Positions 11,725 to 22,192 of a DNA stretch of 64,000 nt are shown one piece after another. This DNA comes from Ceratotherium simum simum (taxonomy: Eukaryota; Chordata; Mammalia; Perissodactyla; Rhinocerotidae), in contig NW_004454159.1 in assembly GCF_000283155.1 (NCBI RefSeq), positions 16,389,675 to 16,453,674 on the forward strand. The letters run 5' to 3'. The stretch's first letter is position 1, and the number at the start of each line of letters is the position of its first letter. The position numbers and the translations under genes were made by a program. Under the pieces are notes generated by a model. That model did not search any database. It was given only the letters and a program-made list of their open reading frames with translations, and was not told where the DNA came from.

Positions 11725-12224
11725 CAGTATTCCCCCCTTATCCACGGTTTCGCTTTCTGCAGTTTGTTATCTGCTTGCGGTCCACCACAGACATCATCTG
11801 CTCTTGACATCCAACCACCGACATCATCACGGCTCGATGATCCCTCCCTCTGAGATATTGTCACAAGGTCAAGGATAGCCTAACGCTAGGTCACAATGCC
11901 TACATCATTCACTTCATCTCATTACATAGGCATAGTATCATCTCGAATCATCACAAGAAAAAGCTTCCGTAGAGGTCAATAAGATACTTTGAGAGAGAGA
12001 CCACATTCACATAATTTTTATTACAGTATATTGTTATAATTGTTCTATTTTATTATTATTGTTGTTAATCTCTTACTGTGCCTAATTCATAAATTAAACT
12101 TTATCATAGATATGTAAGTATAGGAAAAAACATAGTAAATATAGGACTTGGTACTATCCACGGTTTCAGGCATCCACTGGGGGTCTTGGAACGTATCCCC
12201 CATGGATAAGGAGGGACTACTATA
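11725..12224. mobile_element. Tigger-type DNA transposon, non-autonomous
   Basis: Imperfect terminal inverted repeats are visible: the left begins 'cagtattccccccttatcc', and the right ends 'ccatggataaggagggactactat', whose reverse complement aligns with the left end. The inner text 'ggtttcaggcatccactgggggtcttggaacgta' is typical of Tc1/mariner Tigger-derived MITEs. There is no transposase frame; it depended on a full-length element for movement and is long inactive. Confidence 0.85.
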
Positions 12225-12599
12225 CATATATTTTAATTTTATTACTATCTTTTAAACTGAAGTGATTCATTCATACTAAATTTTATCTTTACTATATGTC
12301 ACAATAAAAATACTCAAAAAGGAAACAAAATAAAATTAAAAATAAAAATCACTACTAAACCCATGTTTGCCCATGGATGTGAAATAAAGCAAAAATATCA
12401 GGCTTAACTTCTACTTTCTAGAAATTAATAAGATAAATAATTACAAATATTTGGGACATATGCTACACCAATCAGTCAAGGTTTTAGTTTATGTGCAAGC
12501 AAAAAGGACTTCGGCGAATGAAGTGACGGTTAACAGCAGTGTCTGGATGAGAGGAATCATTACCGCTATTTTCTTTAGTAAAGGAAATCTTCTTGGAGA

Positions 12600-12975
12600 G
12601 ACTCGACAAGTCTTTATCATATATTTAAATTATCTGATCACTAATACAATATATAATTATTGCAAAAAGTTTTAATATAGAGAAGCACACAATCAAATAT
12701 TACCATAAAATCAGTGATCCAGAGATTACTGCTATTAATATCTTATTCTACATAGTTTATATTTTCATCTTTTATTTTTACAAATAGTCTTATTTTACAT
12801 AATTGGTATATATACTTCCATATGCTGTTTAGTATTCTGTCATAACAGTTTATAACAATTAACATACTTGATTATTCAATAGTAGATATATACAGCTAAT
12901 ATTTTATTATAAAAAACATTCGGAAAGTATTCTTATAGATTAAATTATATGTCTACCTTTCACTAGTGCTCTAGG
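12600..12975 (-). repeat. Possible old LINE 3' relic
   Basis: AT-rich text with the order 'agaagcacacaatcaaatattacc', 'agagattactgctattaatatc', 'catatgctgtttagtattctgtcataa' resembles a degenerate LINE 3' region. A similar layout recurs at 32625-32835. Weak assignment. Confidence 0.35.
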
Positions 12976-12979
12976 AAAA

Positions 12980-13560
12980 TTCTCTTAATTAACATTGTTG
13001 GAACAAAGAGTTGATCATATTTAAGGCTATTGATAATCTATGTCAAGACATTCAAAAGTTCCTTTGAATTATTACAACAACAATCTTGGGATTGAAAATA
13101 AATCTTGGACCCTCCGAAAGGGTCTTCTAGATCTCGTTTCTTAGATTACTTAGATTAGTTAGTTTCTTAGATTACTTCAGCTGATATTTATCTTTTCTTT
13201 CTCTGAATGTCATACCAATTGTTACATGTATATTTATAAGCATAAAGAGTATAGTCTGTCCCGACATTTAAATACTTTATGTGTGTGTTTCTTATGACTC
13301 CAATAGGTAAGTCTGGATTGTAGATATCGTGTCATACAAAGTCTTAAAAAATTATCATCACCAAACACAGACCTGTGCTGTGTGTAGTGTTCATAGTATA
13401 CTCTGTTGTATTCACAGTAACTCAAGGAACATGGAGAGAAGCAGTGAGAATGAAGACAACACAGAAGAAGGAGAGGGAATTGATAATAGGAAATATTTAA
13501 GTGAAGACTCTCAAATACTTAATAGTAGGACAAAATAGAATAATATTTCTCTACTGATTT
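12980..13560. other. Unassigned sequence with short local repeats
   Basis: No family or gene was recognised. 'ttcttagattactt' occurs twice with a variant between (about 13138-13178), a small tandem echo. Confidence 0.4.
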
Positions 13561-13564
13561 TTTT

Positions 13565-14285
13565 GGCAAAATGAAATGGAGTAGAAAGGTCCTAAATAAT
13601 ACTTTCCAATTCTATCTTTCTGCTAAGCAAGAAATAATATTTCTCTTTTGGATGGGAAAGTGAACGTATACAGGTGATATTTAAAGCCAGAAGAATGGAT
13701 AAAATAACCAAAGGGAGAATGTAGAGAGATAAGAGGAAGTCTAGGATCCAGCACCTTGCCACTTCCAAAAGTACAGTACAGATAAACAAGGAAAAGCAAG
13801 AAATGCATAGAAAGAACAGCTGCAGAGGTAGAAAGGCTCATGGAAGCTAGTAGAGAAGAACACTCTGAGAAAAATTGATAGTGTAACTATGTCAAATGCT
13901 GCTGAGAATGTGAATAACATGAGTAAAAAAGTCTAATGGGATTTGGAAAAATAGAGGTCACTGATAAGAACTGTTTTGTTTTTGTGCTGGAGACAGAAGC
14001 CAAATTGGAATGAACTGAAGCTTGAAAGTGTAGTGAGGAAATACAGGCAGGACATATTAATGCATTGTCCATAAAGTTTGGTTACAGAGGGGAGAGGGAA
14101 AAATGGAACTCTAATGGAAGGGGAAGTGGGTCAAGGGAACTTTTGTTTTTCTAAGATGTGTGCTGTTAATGTTAATTTTTCTCAAGGAATGATTTGTAGA
14201 GAAGGAGAGAGCAGTGAATTAGGAGCAATGGGTGGTAGCAATAAGTCAAGTCCCATAGACACTGAGGAGGAGGGGTCTAGCAGTT
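13565..14285 (+). repeat. Old dispersed mammalian repeat, family not named
   Basis: Motifs in order ('gtcaaatgctgctgagaatg', 'taatgggatttggaaaaatagaggtcactg', 'agacagaagccaaattgg', 'gtgtagtgaggaaatacaggcag', 'gggtcaagggaac') match a later part of the same dispersed repeat whose earlier parts appear at 5555-5830 and 6870-7680. It is non-coding here. Confidence 0.55.
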
Positions 14286-14900
14286 AAAGTTTTGTTATGA
14301 CATGCTCCAACAGCACTGTTATGGAGAAATATCAGCATGACAGGTCTTTCAACAGTAGAAGTTCGTTAATTCTTCTCCAGCTTCTCGCTAAAATCTTTAG
14401 TGTAAGAGCTACAGAAGCTGGCTCAATGCACACAGTTGAGGCGACGTCTACAAATTCCAGTTGTGAGAATGTGAAAGTGTATCAGGCTCAGCAGAAGTGT
14501 AGCGATCAAGATCAAAGTGGAAGCAGGACTGTTAATAATGTGCATACCTTTTTTACTGTTCTGGAGAAATCGCAGAAGCATCTAGGATAAACGCGAAGCG
14601 ATACTAAGCAGACCTCAGGGCTACGGGCTGAGAGTAAGCAAAACAAATGTCCGTTATATCAAGATAATGTAAAGTACTGTGGACACAGAACAGATGTGAA
14701 ACAAATTCACTTTGTTTCAGGAAGCGTGGCGACTATACCTATTCAAATAATCAGACCAAAATCTTTCTGAGAATACAATCAATGAAAATAGATTTACTCA
14801 CATTTTGTGTAACTCAAACCAGGGCTTTAGTGGTTTCAAAAATCCCAACAAATTCCCCTCTTACTGATGCCACTGAGAGGATTCTTTTTTTTTTTGCCAT
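14286..14900. other. Unassigned sequence
   Basis: A 97-codon plus-strand frame (14297-14590) has no recognisable domain. No other feature was seen. Confidence 0.4.
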
Positions 14901-15129
14901 TTAAAATTAAATGGGGGCCGGCCCCGTGGCTTAGCGGTTGGGTGCGCGAGCTCCGCTGCTGGTGGCCCGGGTTCGGATCCCGGGCGCGCACCGGCGCGCT
15001 GCTTCTCCGGCCATGCTGAGGCCGCGTCCCACATACAGCAACTAGAAGGATGTGCAGCTATGACAGACAACTATCTACTGGGGCTTTGGGGGAAAAAATA
15101 AATAAATAAAATTATTAAAATTAAATGGG
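14901..15129 (+). mobile_element. ERE-type SINE with perfect 15-bp TSD
   Basis: The body runs 14916 to about 15114 with head 'ggccggccccgtggcttagcgg' and B-box-like 'gggttcggatcccggg'. This copy has the other ERE tail type: 'acatacagcaactagaagg', then 'tatctactggggctttggggg', then (AAATA)n. Identical 15-bp direct repeats (14901-14915 and 15115-15129) flank it. It looks young. Confidence 0.95.
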
Positions 15130-15192
15130 ATTATATGTGTGAAAGTGTGTAAACCAATGCCTGGTACATAGTAGGCATTTAATAATACACAA
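15130..15192 (+). repeat. Short MIR/L2 3' remnant
   Basis: The text 'accaatgcctggtacatagtaggcatttaataa' is the common end block of MIR and L2 repeats. The ERE next door inserted at its edge. Confidence 0.65.
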
Positions 15193-18100
15193 TTAAATCC
15201 GAACATTTACCTGAAGGGAAGTAAGCCAAGGAAATAAGGGACTATGACATTTGAGTCTTTGTGAGAACTTTTCTGGTTAAGATTCTAGTGAGAATATTTC
15301 ATTTGATTTATCTGATTATTAAGGAGGCCAAATATTAAGTAAATATTTCATAGAGTCATAATACTGGAGGAGGTAGGTAGTGAATCAGCAAAATAAGACT
15401 TTTCATATACTTGAATGGGAACTAATTTTTGAGCCCATTACACTTTGTGTGTGATAGTGTTCTTGTTTAGGCTAAATATTAAGTAATATTCATTGTGCCT
15501 CATTTATAGACTTGGCTTCCTAGGAACAACTGTTTAGTCTGTGTATTTCACCTTAGCTTGTAGGAACATGAGTTGAAATGAGAAGTACTAATCTCCATTA
15601 ACTATCAATATCATTTTGAAAAATTGTTCAACCAAATTTGCTTTCATGTGAACGAGAGGGCTTCCTTATAAATCTGAAAATATAATGTTAATATGCAGTG
15701 TTTGAAAGCAGACTTGGCTGTCACTAAAATTTTATGAATGAATTTAATGCACACTCAAACTGCATATTACTTATTTGTATTTAATATGTATTTCTAACAA
15801 ATCACAAGAAGAATATATTTAAAGATTTTAAGATTTTAATAAAACATATGTCTTTTCTGCTTGTGGCTTTTCTTCTGATGACTTTCAGTAGAATATATGC
15901 TTCGAGTTACTGCTTTTGTGCCAGAGATTATTTTGCTCCAAATAATGCACTTCCGTTGCTATGATATTATGTCACTGACACTGGGTTGTATGAGTCTTAA
16001 ATTACTAATGTATGACTATAATTAATTGTTTTGATGTATTTGCATGTTTTAGAGGAGTGACAGAAAAGCTTATGAATAAAGGGCCATGGATTTATTTACC
16101 TGCTGACTGGATGCCCAGCGAGAAGCCTGGGAATTGCATTCATCAGGAGGACTAGGAGGGGGCAAGGAGGGTGAGAGGGAAAGATCTTGGGAAACCAGTC
16201 CTCCCATTTTCTCTGACTCGGGAGTCTTACCAAAGGCAGGTGACAATCTATCCATCACTCAGGCTATGCATTAGTGAAAGAGATTATCTGTAGCTAGGTA
16301 AAAAGACGCTTGAAAGACAAAGTGACAAGCCATGAAATCCCAAAAGGTTCAATGTCAGCAGGGTTATATAAACAAGTTGTGTTCTGAGATAAGATGCCAC
16401 CGTTTCTTAAACATCTCTTATTAATTCTCTTGTTAGTAATGGTACCAGGAGATAGATGACATAACTGAGAAATCACTGTGTATGTCTATTCCACAGTCAC
16501 AAAGCACATGAATCATTGAGGACATACCACTTGAGTTCTCTGTCTTGCAGCTGCCAACCTGCTGTGGTGAACCAATGACACCTTCTTTGAAGTTATCACT
16601 TCATCAGTATTCAGTTCAGCTGAAGCTTTCCTGGCGTGCCCTATGCTCTTGCTTAAGCTCACACTGAGAGGGCAGGCACCTGATTATAAACGAAATGGCT
16701 GAAGGATCTTCTTTAGATGTGACAATTTGAAAAGAATGTTTGTGAAAGTGGTTATTTTAGAGAAGCCTCAAGGGCAAATTCCAACAAAATCAACTCTAAC
16801 ACTTAAAATTAGATTCAAACAAAGGTAAGTGACCATAGATTTGGATCTCTTGAAATAATTTAAGGCATTTTCTGGAAAGTTTAGGAAAATGCAAGTATTT
16901 TTCTATAGTTGTAAGGAAGTACAGGGGGAAAGATCACATATTCCATCTTCAATTTCCTCTCCCAGGAAGCAGTAGTCTCTAAACGTATCACAAGAGTAAT
17001 CTGTATGGTGACATTGTGTGGATTAGGAAAAAACCCTCTGGGCTCCACGCAGGGCACAGATTGGAAGCAGAGTTCAGGTTATGTTGCAGCCCAAACATGT
17101 TCCCTTTGCCGAGCTGCATTACGTGATTGTATAATTTTGAATTTCTTTCTTTATAATGAATATCTGTCAATATGCTGAGAAAATCGTAATGAATTTTATT
17201 CCTAGAATACTTTTAATAATTTAGGATAATATTTAAAAAATAAAAAACATAACCAAACATAACTTCATTTTAAATATCTATTGAAAACACTCATCAGCAA
17301 AGAAGAAAACATTGAAGATTTATCCTCATCTCCATGTCATCCATGAAGATGAATCATAGTGTCATAAGATCTTTGAATTTAAGATTTTCAGGCTAGTGCC
17401 ACAAAATAGATATCCCTCATAAAGCCACATGTGGCTGGCTGCTATGGTGAAAGACACAGAGTAAGCTGTCATAAAAAGCATTTCTATTAGTGACGTCTGG
17501 CATGTGTCTCTAAAATAAGAATTCTTTTGAAGTTGATACTTAGTGGAGAGGCATTCTGAAGTGTGTACTTAAAAAATTGATTACTGTGCCCATGTATATC
17601 CTTGGGCATGAGAACTAGCATGATTTTCATACCTGAGCGATGCTACCTTCTTCCTTATGTGTAAATATACTAAACCCAAGATCCTTGTTACCATAATACT
17701 TATAGACAGTTTTAATAAAATGTGGGCACATTTCAGTCAGTGTGTTATCGTATTTATGCCAAATTCCATAAGGGCTTTGCCTTGATGGTCTCTAAGCTTG
17801 TTATATAAGTTTGGTGACCAGGAGAAACTGAGTATATAGTCTGAGGAAGCTGGGTATTTTAAATGTTCACCATCAGCTTCTGTACATTTTTGGAATAATT
17901 CACCATAGAATTTCAAACCAAAGTACATATTTTAGTAAGTCCTCTTTTCTTATAACTCTGATATGTGCTCTGGGCCGCAGCAGAGATGAGCTTATCTCCA
18001 TCGAATGGCTTTGGATTTGTTGTTTAGAACAGTAATGGAAAAGAAGAGGAGGGGAGGGGTGACAATGATCCACAAATTCTTAAGTTTCTATACATGGATT

Positions 18101-18230
18101 CTCTCTCTCTGTCAGATAGTTCCTTAGAACAGTTAATAAACCCACCTTTAACTTATGTGCTTTTTTTAGTTATTGTAAATAAATATGCAAATAAATATTT
18201 ATTATATACTATAACTATATTGTATTAAAT
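15193..18230. other. Repeat-poor sequence, nothing recognised
   Basis: Three kilobases with no clear transposon signature and no domain-bearing open frame. The sub-block 15640-16060 is notable for long AT-rich motifs without repeat character and could be conserved non-coding sequence, but that is inference only. Confidence 0.4.
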
Positions 18231-18236
18231 TATGTA

Positions 18237-18442
18237 CAGTCATGCACCACATGACGTTTTGGTCAATGACGGACTGCATGTACAACAGTGGTCCCATAAG
18301 ATTGGTATCATATAGCCTAGGTGTGCAGTAGGCTATACCATCTAGGTTTGTGTAAGTACACTCCGCGATGTTTGCACAACAATGAAACCTCCTAAAGACG
18401 CATTTCTCAGAAAGTATCCTCGTCGTTAAGTGATGCGTGATG
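18237..18442. mobile_element. Short Tigger-type MITE
   Basis: The left end 'cagtcatgcaccacatgacg' and right end 'cgtcgttaagtgatgcgtgatg' form imperfect terminal inverted repeats, with TA at both flanks. The inner text 'gtggtcccataagatt', 'atagcctaggtgtgcagtaggctatacc' and 'gtttgtgtaagtacactc' matches a Tigger-derived MITE common in placental mammals. About 206 bp, no transposase. Confidence 0.88.
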
Positions 18443-18819
18443 GTATAATATACGAAATACAAACCATTAATACATCATCATTTTTATACCATCCAACTTT
18501 AGATTTACTCTCATTTTTACCATTTTTGTTTCTCTTCCAATCATCTAGTATCTCTGATCTTCCGTCTGAGATCCTGTATATTCCTTCTGAAAAGGTGTTT
18601 TTTTCCCCCAACAGTAAGCTCTACTAGTGATAATTCTTTCAGCATTTGTTTGCCTGAAAATGTCATTTTCTCACTTTAATTTTCTAAGGGATTTTTGCTG
18701 TGTATGGAATTCTGGCTGGCAGTTATTTTCTTCCAGCGCTTTGAAAATATCATTCACCTGTGTCCTATTTTCCATTGTTGCTGTAGAGAAGTTAGGTTTT
18801 AATTTAACTGTCACACATT

Positions 18820-19063
18820 AGAATATAATCCTTGGGGCCAGCCCTGTGGCGTAGTGGTTAAGTGTGTGGGCTCTGCTGCTGGCGGCCTGCGGTTCGGATC
18901 CGGGCGTGCACCGACGCACCGCTTGTCAGGCCATGCTGTGGCGGCGTCCTCAGCATGGATGTTAGCTCAGGGCCAGTCTTCCTCAGCGAAAAAGAGGAGG
19001 ATTGGCATGGATGTTAGCTCAGGGCTGATCTTCCTCACACACACACACACAAAAGAATATAAT
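18820..19063 (+). mobile_element. ERE-type SINE, internally deleted
   Basis: The body runs 18834-19053 with head 'ggggccagccctgtggcgtagtgg' and B-box-like 'ggttcggatccggg'. A stretch of roughly 30 bp that other copies have between 'gcgtcc' and 'gcatggatgttagc' is missing, fusing 'gcgtcctcagcatgg'. The tail ends in (AC)n. Direct repeats 'agaatataat' lie at 18820-18829 and 19054-19063. Confidence 0.93.
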
Positions 19064-19608
19064 GCCTAAAGTTTTCTTAACCTTCTGATTGCTTTAAAAA
19101 TTTCCCTTTTTCTCTTGTTTTCAGCAGTTCCTGATATATTAGGTGTGGATTTTGTTTCTTTTCTACCTTGCTTGTTGTTCATAGTCTCTCCGAAAAATGG
19201 TTTTATGTCTTTCATCAGTTTTACAAAGATTTTATCCATTATCTCTTCAAATCGTTTCTGCTCCATTTTTCTTCGCTGTCCATTAGGGTTCCAACTACAA
19301 TTTTGTTAAGCTTTCTTATTCTACCCTCCATGTCTCTGGGTTTTTTCACGCCTCATCTTTGTCTCTTTCTGCATTACTCAAGATATCTTCTCTTAGCTCT
19401 TCTAATAAACAAATTCTTTCTTGGCTGTTTTTAATTTGTTCTTAAAGCATCCACTGAGTTTCTCATTACAGTTATTTTTTCACTTCTCGAATTTCTATTT
19501 GTTTATTTTCTCCTGAAAATTTCAATTCTGGCTATTATCACTTTACAGATAGTACAATTATTTCAAAATTTGTTTCTGATATTTGAAGTTCCTGTAGGTC
19601 CATTTCTA

Positions 19609-19926
19609 TGTCTTAGTCTGTTTGGGCTGCTATAACAAAATACTACAGACTGAGTGGCTTATAAACAACAGAAATTTATTTCTCGCAGTTTTGGAGGCTG
19701 GAAGTCCAAGATCAGAGGGCCGGTATGGTTGGGCGAGGGTCCTCTTCCAGGTTGCAGACTTCTCCTTGTATCCTCACATGCAAGAAGGGGCTAGGGAGCT
19801 CTGTGGGGTCCCTTTTATAAAAGAACTAATCCCATTCGTGAAGGCTCCACCCTCATCACCTAATCACCTCTCAAAGGGATCAGGTTTCAACATATGAATT
19901 TTGGGAGGAACATTCAGACAATAGCA
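19609..19926 (-). mobile_element. MaLR (ERVL-type) solo LTR, antisense
   Basis: It begins TG and ends CA, as LTRs do. The text runs 'tcttagtctgtttgggctgctataacaaaatac', 'ggcttataaacaacagaaatttatttct', 'ggaggctggaagtccaagatc', 'taatcccattcgtgaaggctccaccctc' and 'caacatatgaattttggg', an antisense MLT1/MST-like LTR. No internal region is attached, so it is a solo LTR nested in the older LINE. No clear 5-bp duplication was seen. Confidence 0.85.
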
Positions 19927-20530
19927 CTATGTTATGTTTTTGCAGCTGGTTTTCAGCCATGCTGTCTTGTCTTCTCATTTGTACTAAGTTTGCTCAGATG
20001 ATTTGGATATCTGTTTGAAAAATTGTCTGGAGACATAATTTGAGACCAAATATCTTGTTCCAAAGTCTTTTTATTTTGCTTTTACCAGCTGCGTGAGGGC
20101 ACTAGAAATCTGGAACTGCCTCAATCCAATTTGAGGGATTGAGATTAGTTGAAGCTGAGCTCCAGTCTCTGGAAGGGCCTTTCTACATGGAGATCCCTCT
20201 CACTGCAGGGTGGGGCCCTTTGCAGTCCCAACCTAATGTGAGAGAGGCCCTCCAACTCCTCCTTTTTTGGACATTCTTGGACTCTAATCCTCATCTCCCT
20301 GTCTATACCTGCCTACTTCACCTCTGAGTGTCTTAGCTCTCCTGTCCTGAGTAGGAAACACTTACAGGGGAAAGTCACCCCAAAGCCCAGTCTTATATCA
20401 GTGGGGTTCTATCTTTTCCCAAACTCTTGTATAATAAATTTTAAGTCTCTTTTCCACTCTCCAGTATTTTCAGAACACACGATTTTTTCTCCAGGTTTTC
20501 TAGTTATATTTATGAGAGTTTTGGTCCAAA

Positions 20531-20839
20531 TTATCTAATTTACTCTACTAGATGCAGAAGTGCTTCCAATAATATTTTAAATTACTCTTATATTACTCAA
20601 ATATCATTTGTGATCTCCCCACGTTGAATATCTGATCTTTGATCTATTTTAAATTTGTATTATAAAACACATCCCCAGTGCCAATGCAAGGCATTATCAC
20701 ATACAGGAACAAATAAAATTTCTTCATTTGTAAAACTGTGATCAACAAATAGTGAATGCATTTTTATGGAAATAAGTTGCATTTCTAATTGACCATTCAG
20801 AAAATCTGTTAATTAGAAGTGTTCATCAGAGGTGACCTG
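20531..20839. other. Unassigned sequence
   Basis: AT-rich text with no recognised feature. Confidence 0.4.
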
Positions 20840-21012
20840 ATGTGAATGTACATTAACTTTGATCCAAGTTTTTCCACTCACAGGATGAGTGACTTGGGCA
20901 AGTTTTTTATTTATATGTATTTCATTTTCCTCAGATATATGACAATGATACTTCTTTTAACGTGTTAATATATTTAACAGTGTTTGTCATAAAGTAGATA
21001 CTAAATAAAGTT
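20840..21012 (+). repeat. MIR-class relic
   Basis: Motifs in MIR order: 'caggatgagtgacttgggcaag', 'tttcattttcctcagatatatgacaatgatac', and an end block 'tttgtcataaagtagatactaaataaag'. Confidence 0.68.
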
Positions 21013-21860
21013 TCTCTCCTCTTTTTCTAAGAATGGAAGAAAAAATTGCTATTTTTTTCTTTTTCTAACTACTTGTCCATATTTTTCATTATTAAAGGAA
21101 GTGACTCAAACTTCTATTTGAGGAGTCATCTCAAATGCATGTTCAACTTGTTGTCTGTCTAAATCACCCATCACAGGAGAAAATTTACGTGAACACTTTT
21201 GGACCTGGTTTCAAGCTAATTCTCTGTCATTATTTTCAGAACTTGAAAAGTGAAAATGAATGATATGCACATTTATTCACTAGCTGTATTGTCTTCTCAG
21301 GGTATACCAATATCAACAACACTCTAAAGTGCTGCTATAATTTCCCATTGTTCTCTCTTCTAATCTACCATATATAAACTATTTATGAAAGCCATTTTTA
21401 TTTGCAGGGTCTCTATGGTGATATTGAGGTATATTTTTCATAGAAGAAGAAAGAGGGGAGTGAAGTTTGGTAGTTCATCAATTTTTAAATAAATATGGGA
21501 AAATACACTGCAGGTCACAAAAGCATGTAGGTGATACATATGTTTGTAAATTTTAGAAACTTGAATTCAGTACACGGTGGGGAGTCTCGTTCATCATATT
21601 TAAGAATCCTTTGTGGAATTCAGATGGTAGTAATTCTTCCCAAAACAATATTTACCTAAAGTTTAGAAAAAATTTAAAGCAGTTCAACAAAATGCTTGTA
21701 TTTATTTTCTGTCACTTTATATTTTTGTGTTTTAAACAATTCTATAAAGCATTTGGAAACATACTTATAGAAATTCTTGATCTCCTCATTAAGAAGTTAT
21801 ACATGTGAATAGCAACATAAACAGCAAAAAAATACTTTTTACTCCAACTAATCACACAGA
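21013..21860. other. Unassigned AT-rich sequence
   Basis: No repeat family or coding frame was recognised. Confidence 0.4.
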
Positions 21861-21864
21861 AACA

Positions 21865-22071
21865 GGGGCCGGCCCGTGGCTTAGCGGTTAAGTGTGCATG
21901 CTCCGCTGCTGGCAGCCCGGGTTCGGATCCCGGGCGCGAACGGATGCACCGCTTGTCGGGCCATGCTGAGGCCGTGTCCCACATACAGCAACTAGAAGGA
22001 CGTGCAACTACGACATACAACTATCTACTGAGGCTTTGGGGGAAAAAAATAAATAAAAAAAAAAAAAAAAG
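21865..22071 (+). mobile_element. ERE-type SINE
   Basis: Head 'ggggccggcccgtggcttagcgg', B-box-like 'gggttcggatcccggg', the 'acatacagcaactagaagg' and 'gaggctttggggg' tail type, and a long A-rich end. The TSD is not clear ('agaaa' on both sides at most). It is close in sequence to the copies at 14.9 and 29.8 kb. Confidence 0.94.
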
Positions 22072-22079
22072 AAAGAAAT

Positions 22080-22192
22080 TTACACATATTGAGCGCTGTC
22101 TTACATGTATTAGATCGTTTCATCCTCAATACAAATTTGAGATATCTGAGTTGTGAACTGTGCAAATAGATAAGAAAATAAATAAGTACAGA
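22080..22192 (+). repeat. Probable MIR fragment
   Basis: The text 'attgagcgctgtcttacatgtattagatcgtttcatcctcaatac' matches the MIR block around 'gcactttacatgtattatctcatttaatcctcac'. The rest is degenerate. Confidence 0.6.

Larger units (their letters stand above)
18600..20530 (-). mobile_element. Old L1/HAL1-type LINE, antisense, with two nested insertions
   Basis: Antisense LINE text on both sides of two younger insertions: 'aattctttcagcatttgtttgcctgaaaatg', 'ttgctgtgtatggaattctgg', 'cagcgctttgaaaatatcattc', 'tttcatcagttttacaaag', 'ttatctcttcaaatcgtttctgctcc', 'ctcgaatttctatttg' and further right 'cagggtggggccc'. The layout fits the ORF1 and 5' region of an old L1 or HAL1 element. An ERE SINE (18834-19053) and a MaLR LTR (19609-19926) interrupt it, so the LINE is the oldest layer. 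Confidence 0.65.

Noticed and set aside
14916..15114. tRNA gene suggested by A- and B-box-like motifs
   Set aside because: The motifs belong to the tRNA-derived head of ERE SINEs, repeated 14 times here, with no complete cloverleaf and with retrotransposon tails and TSDs.
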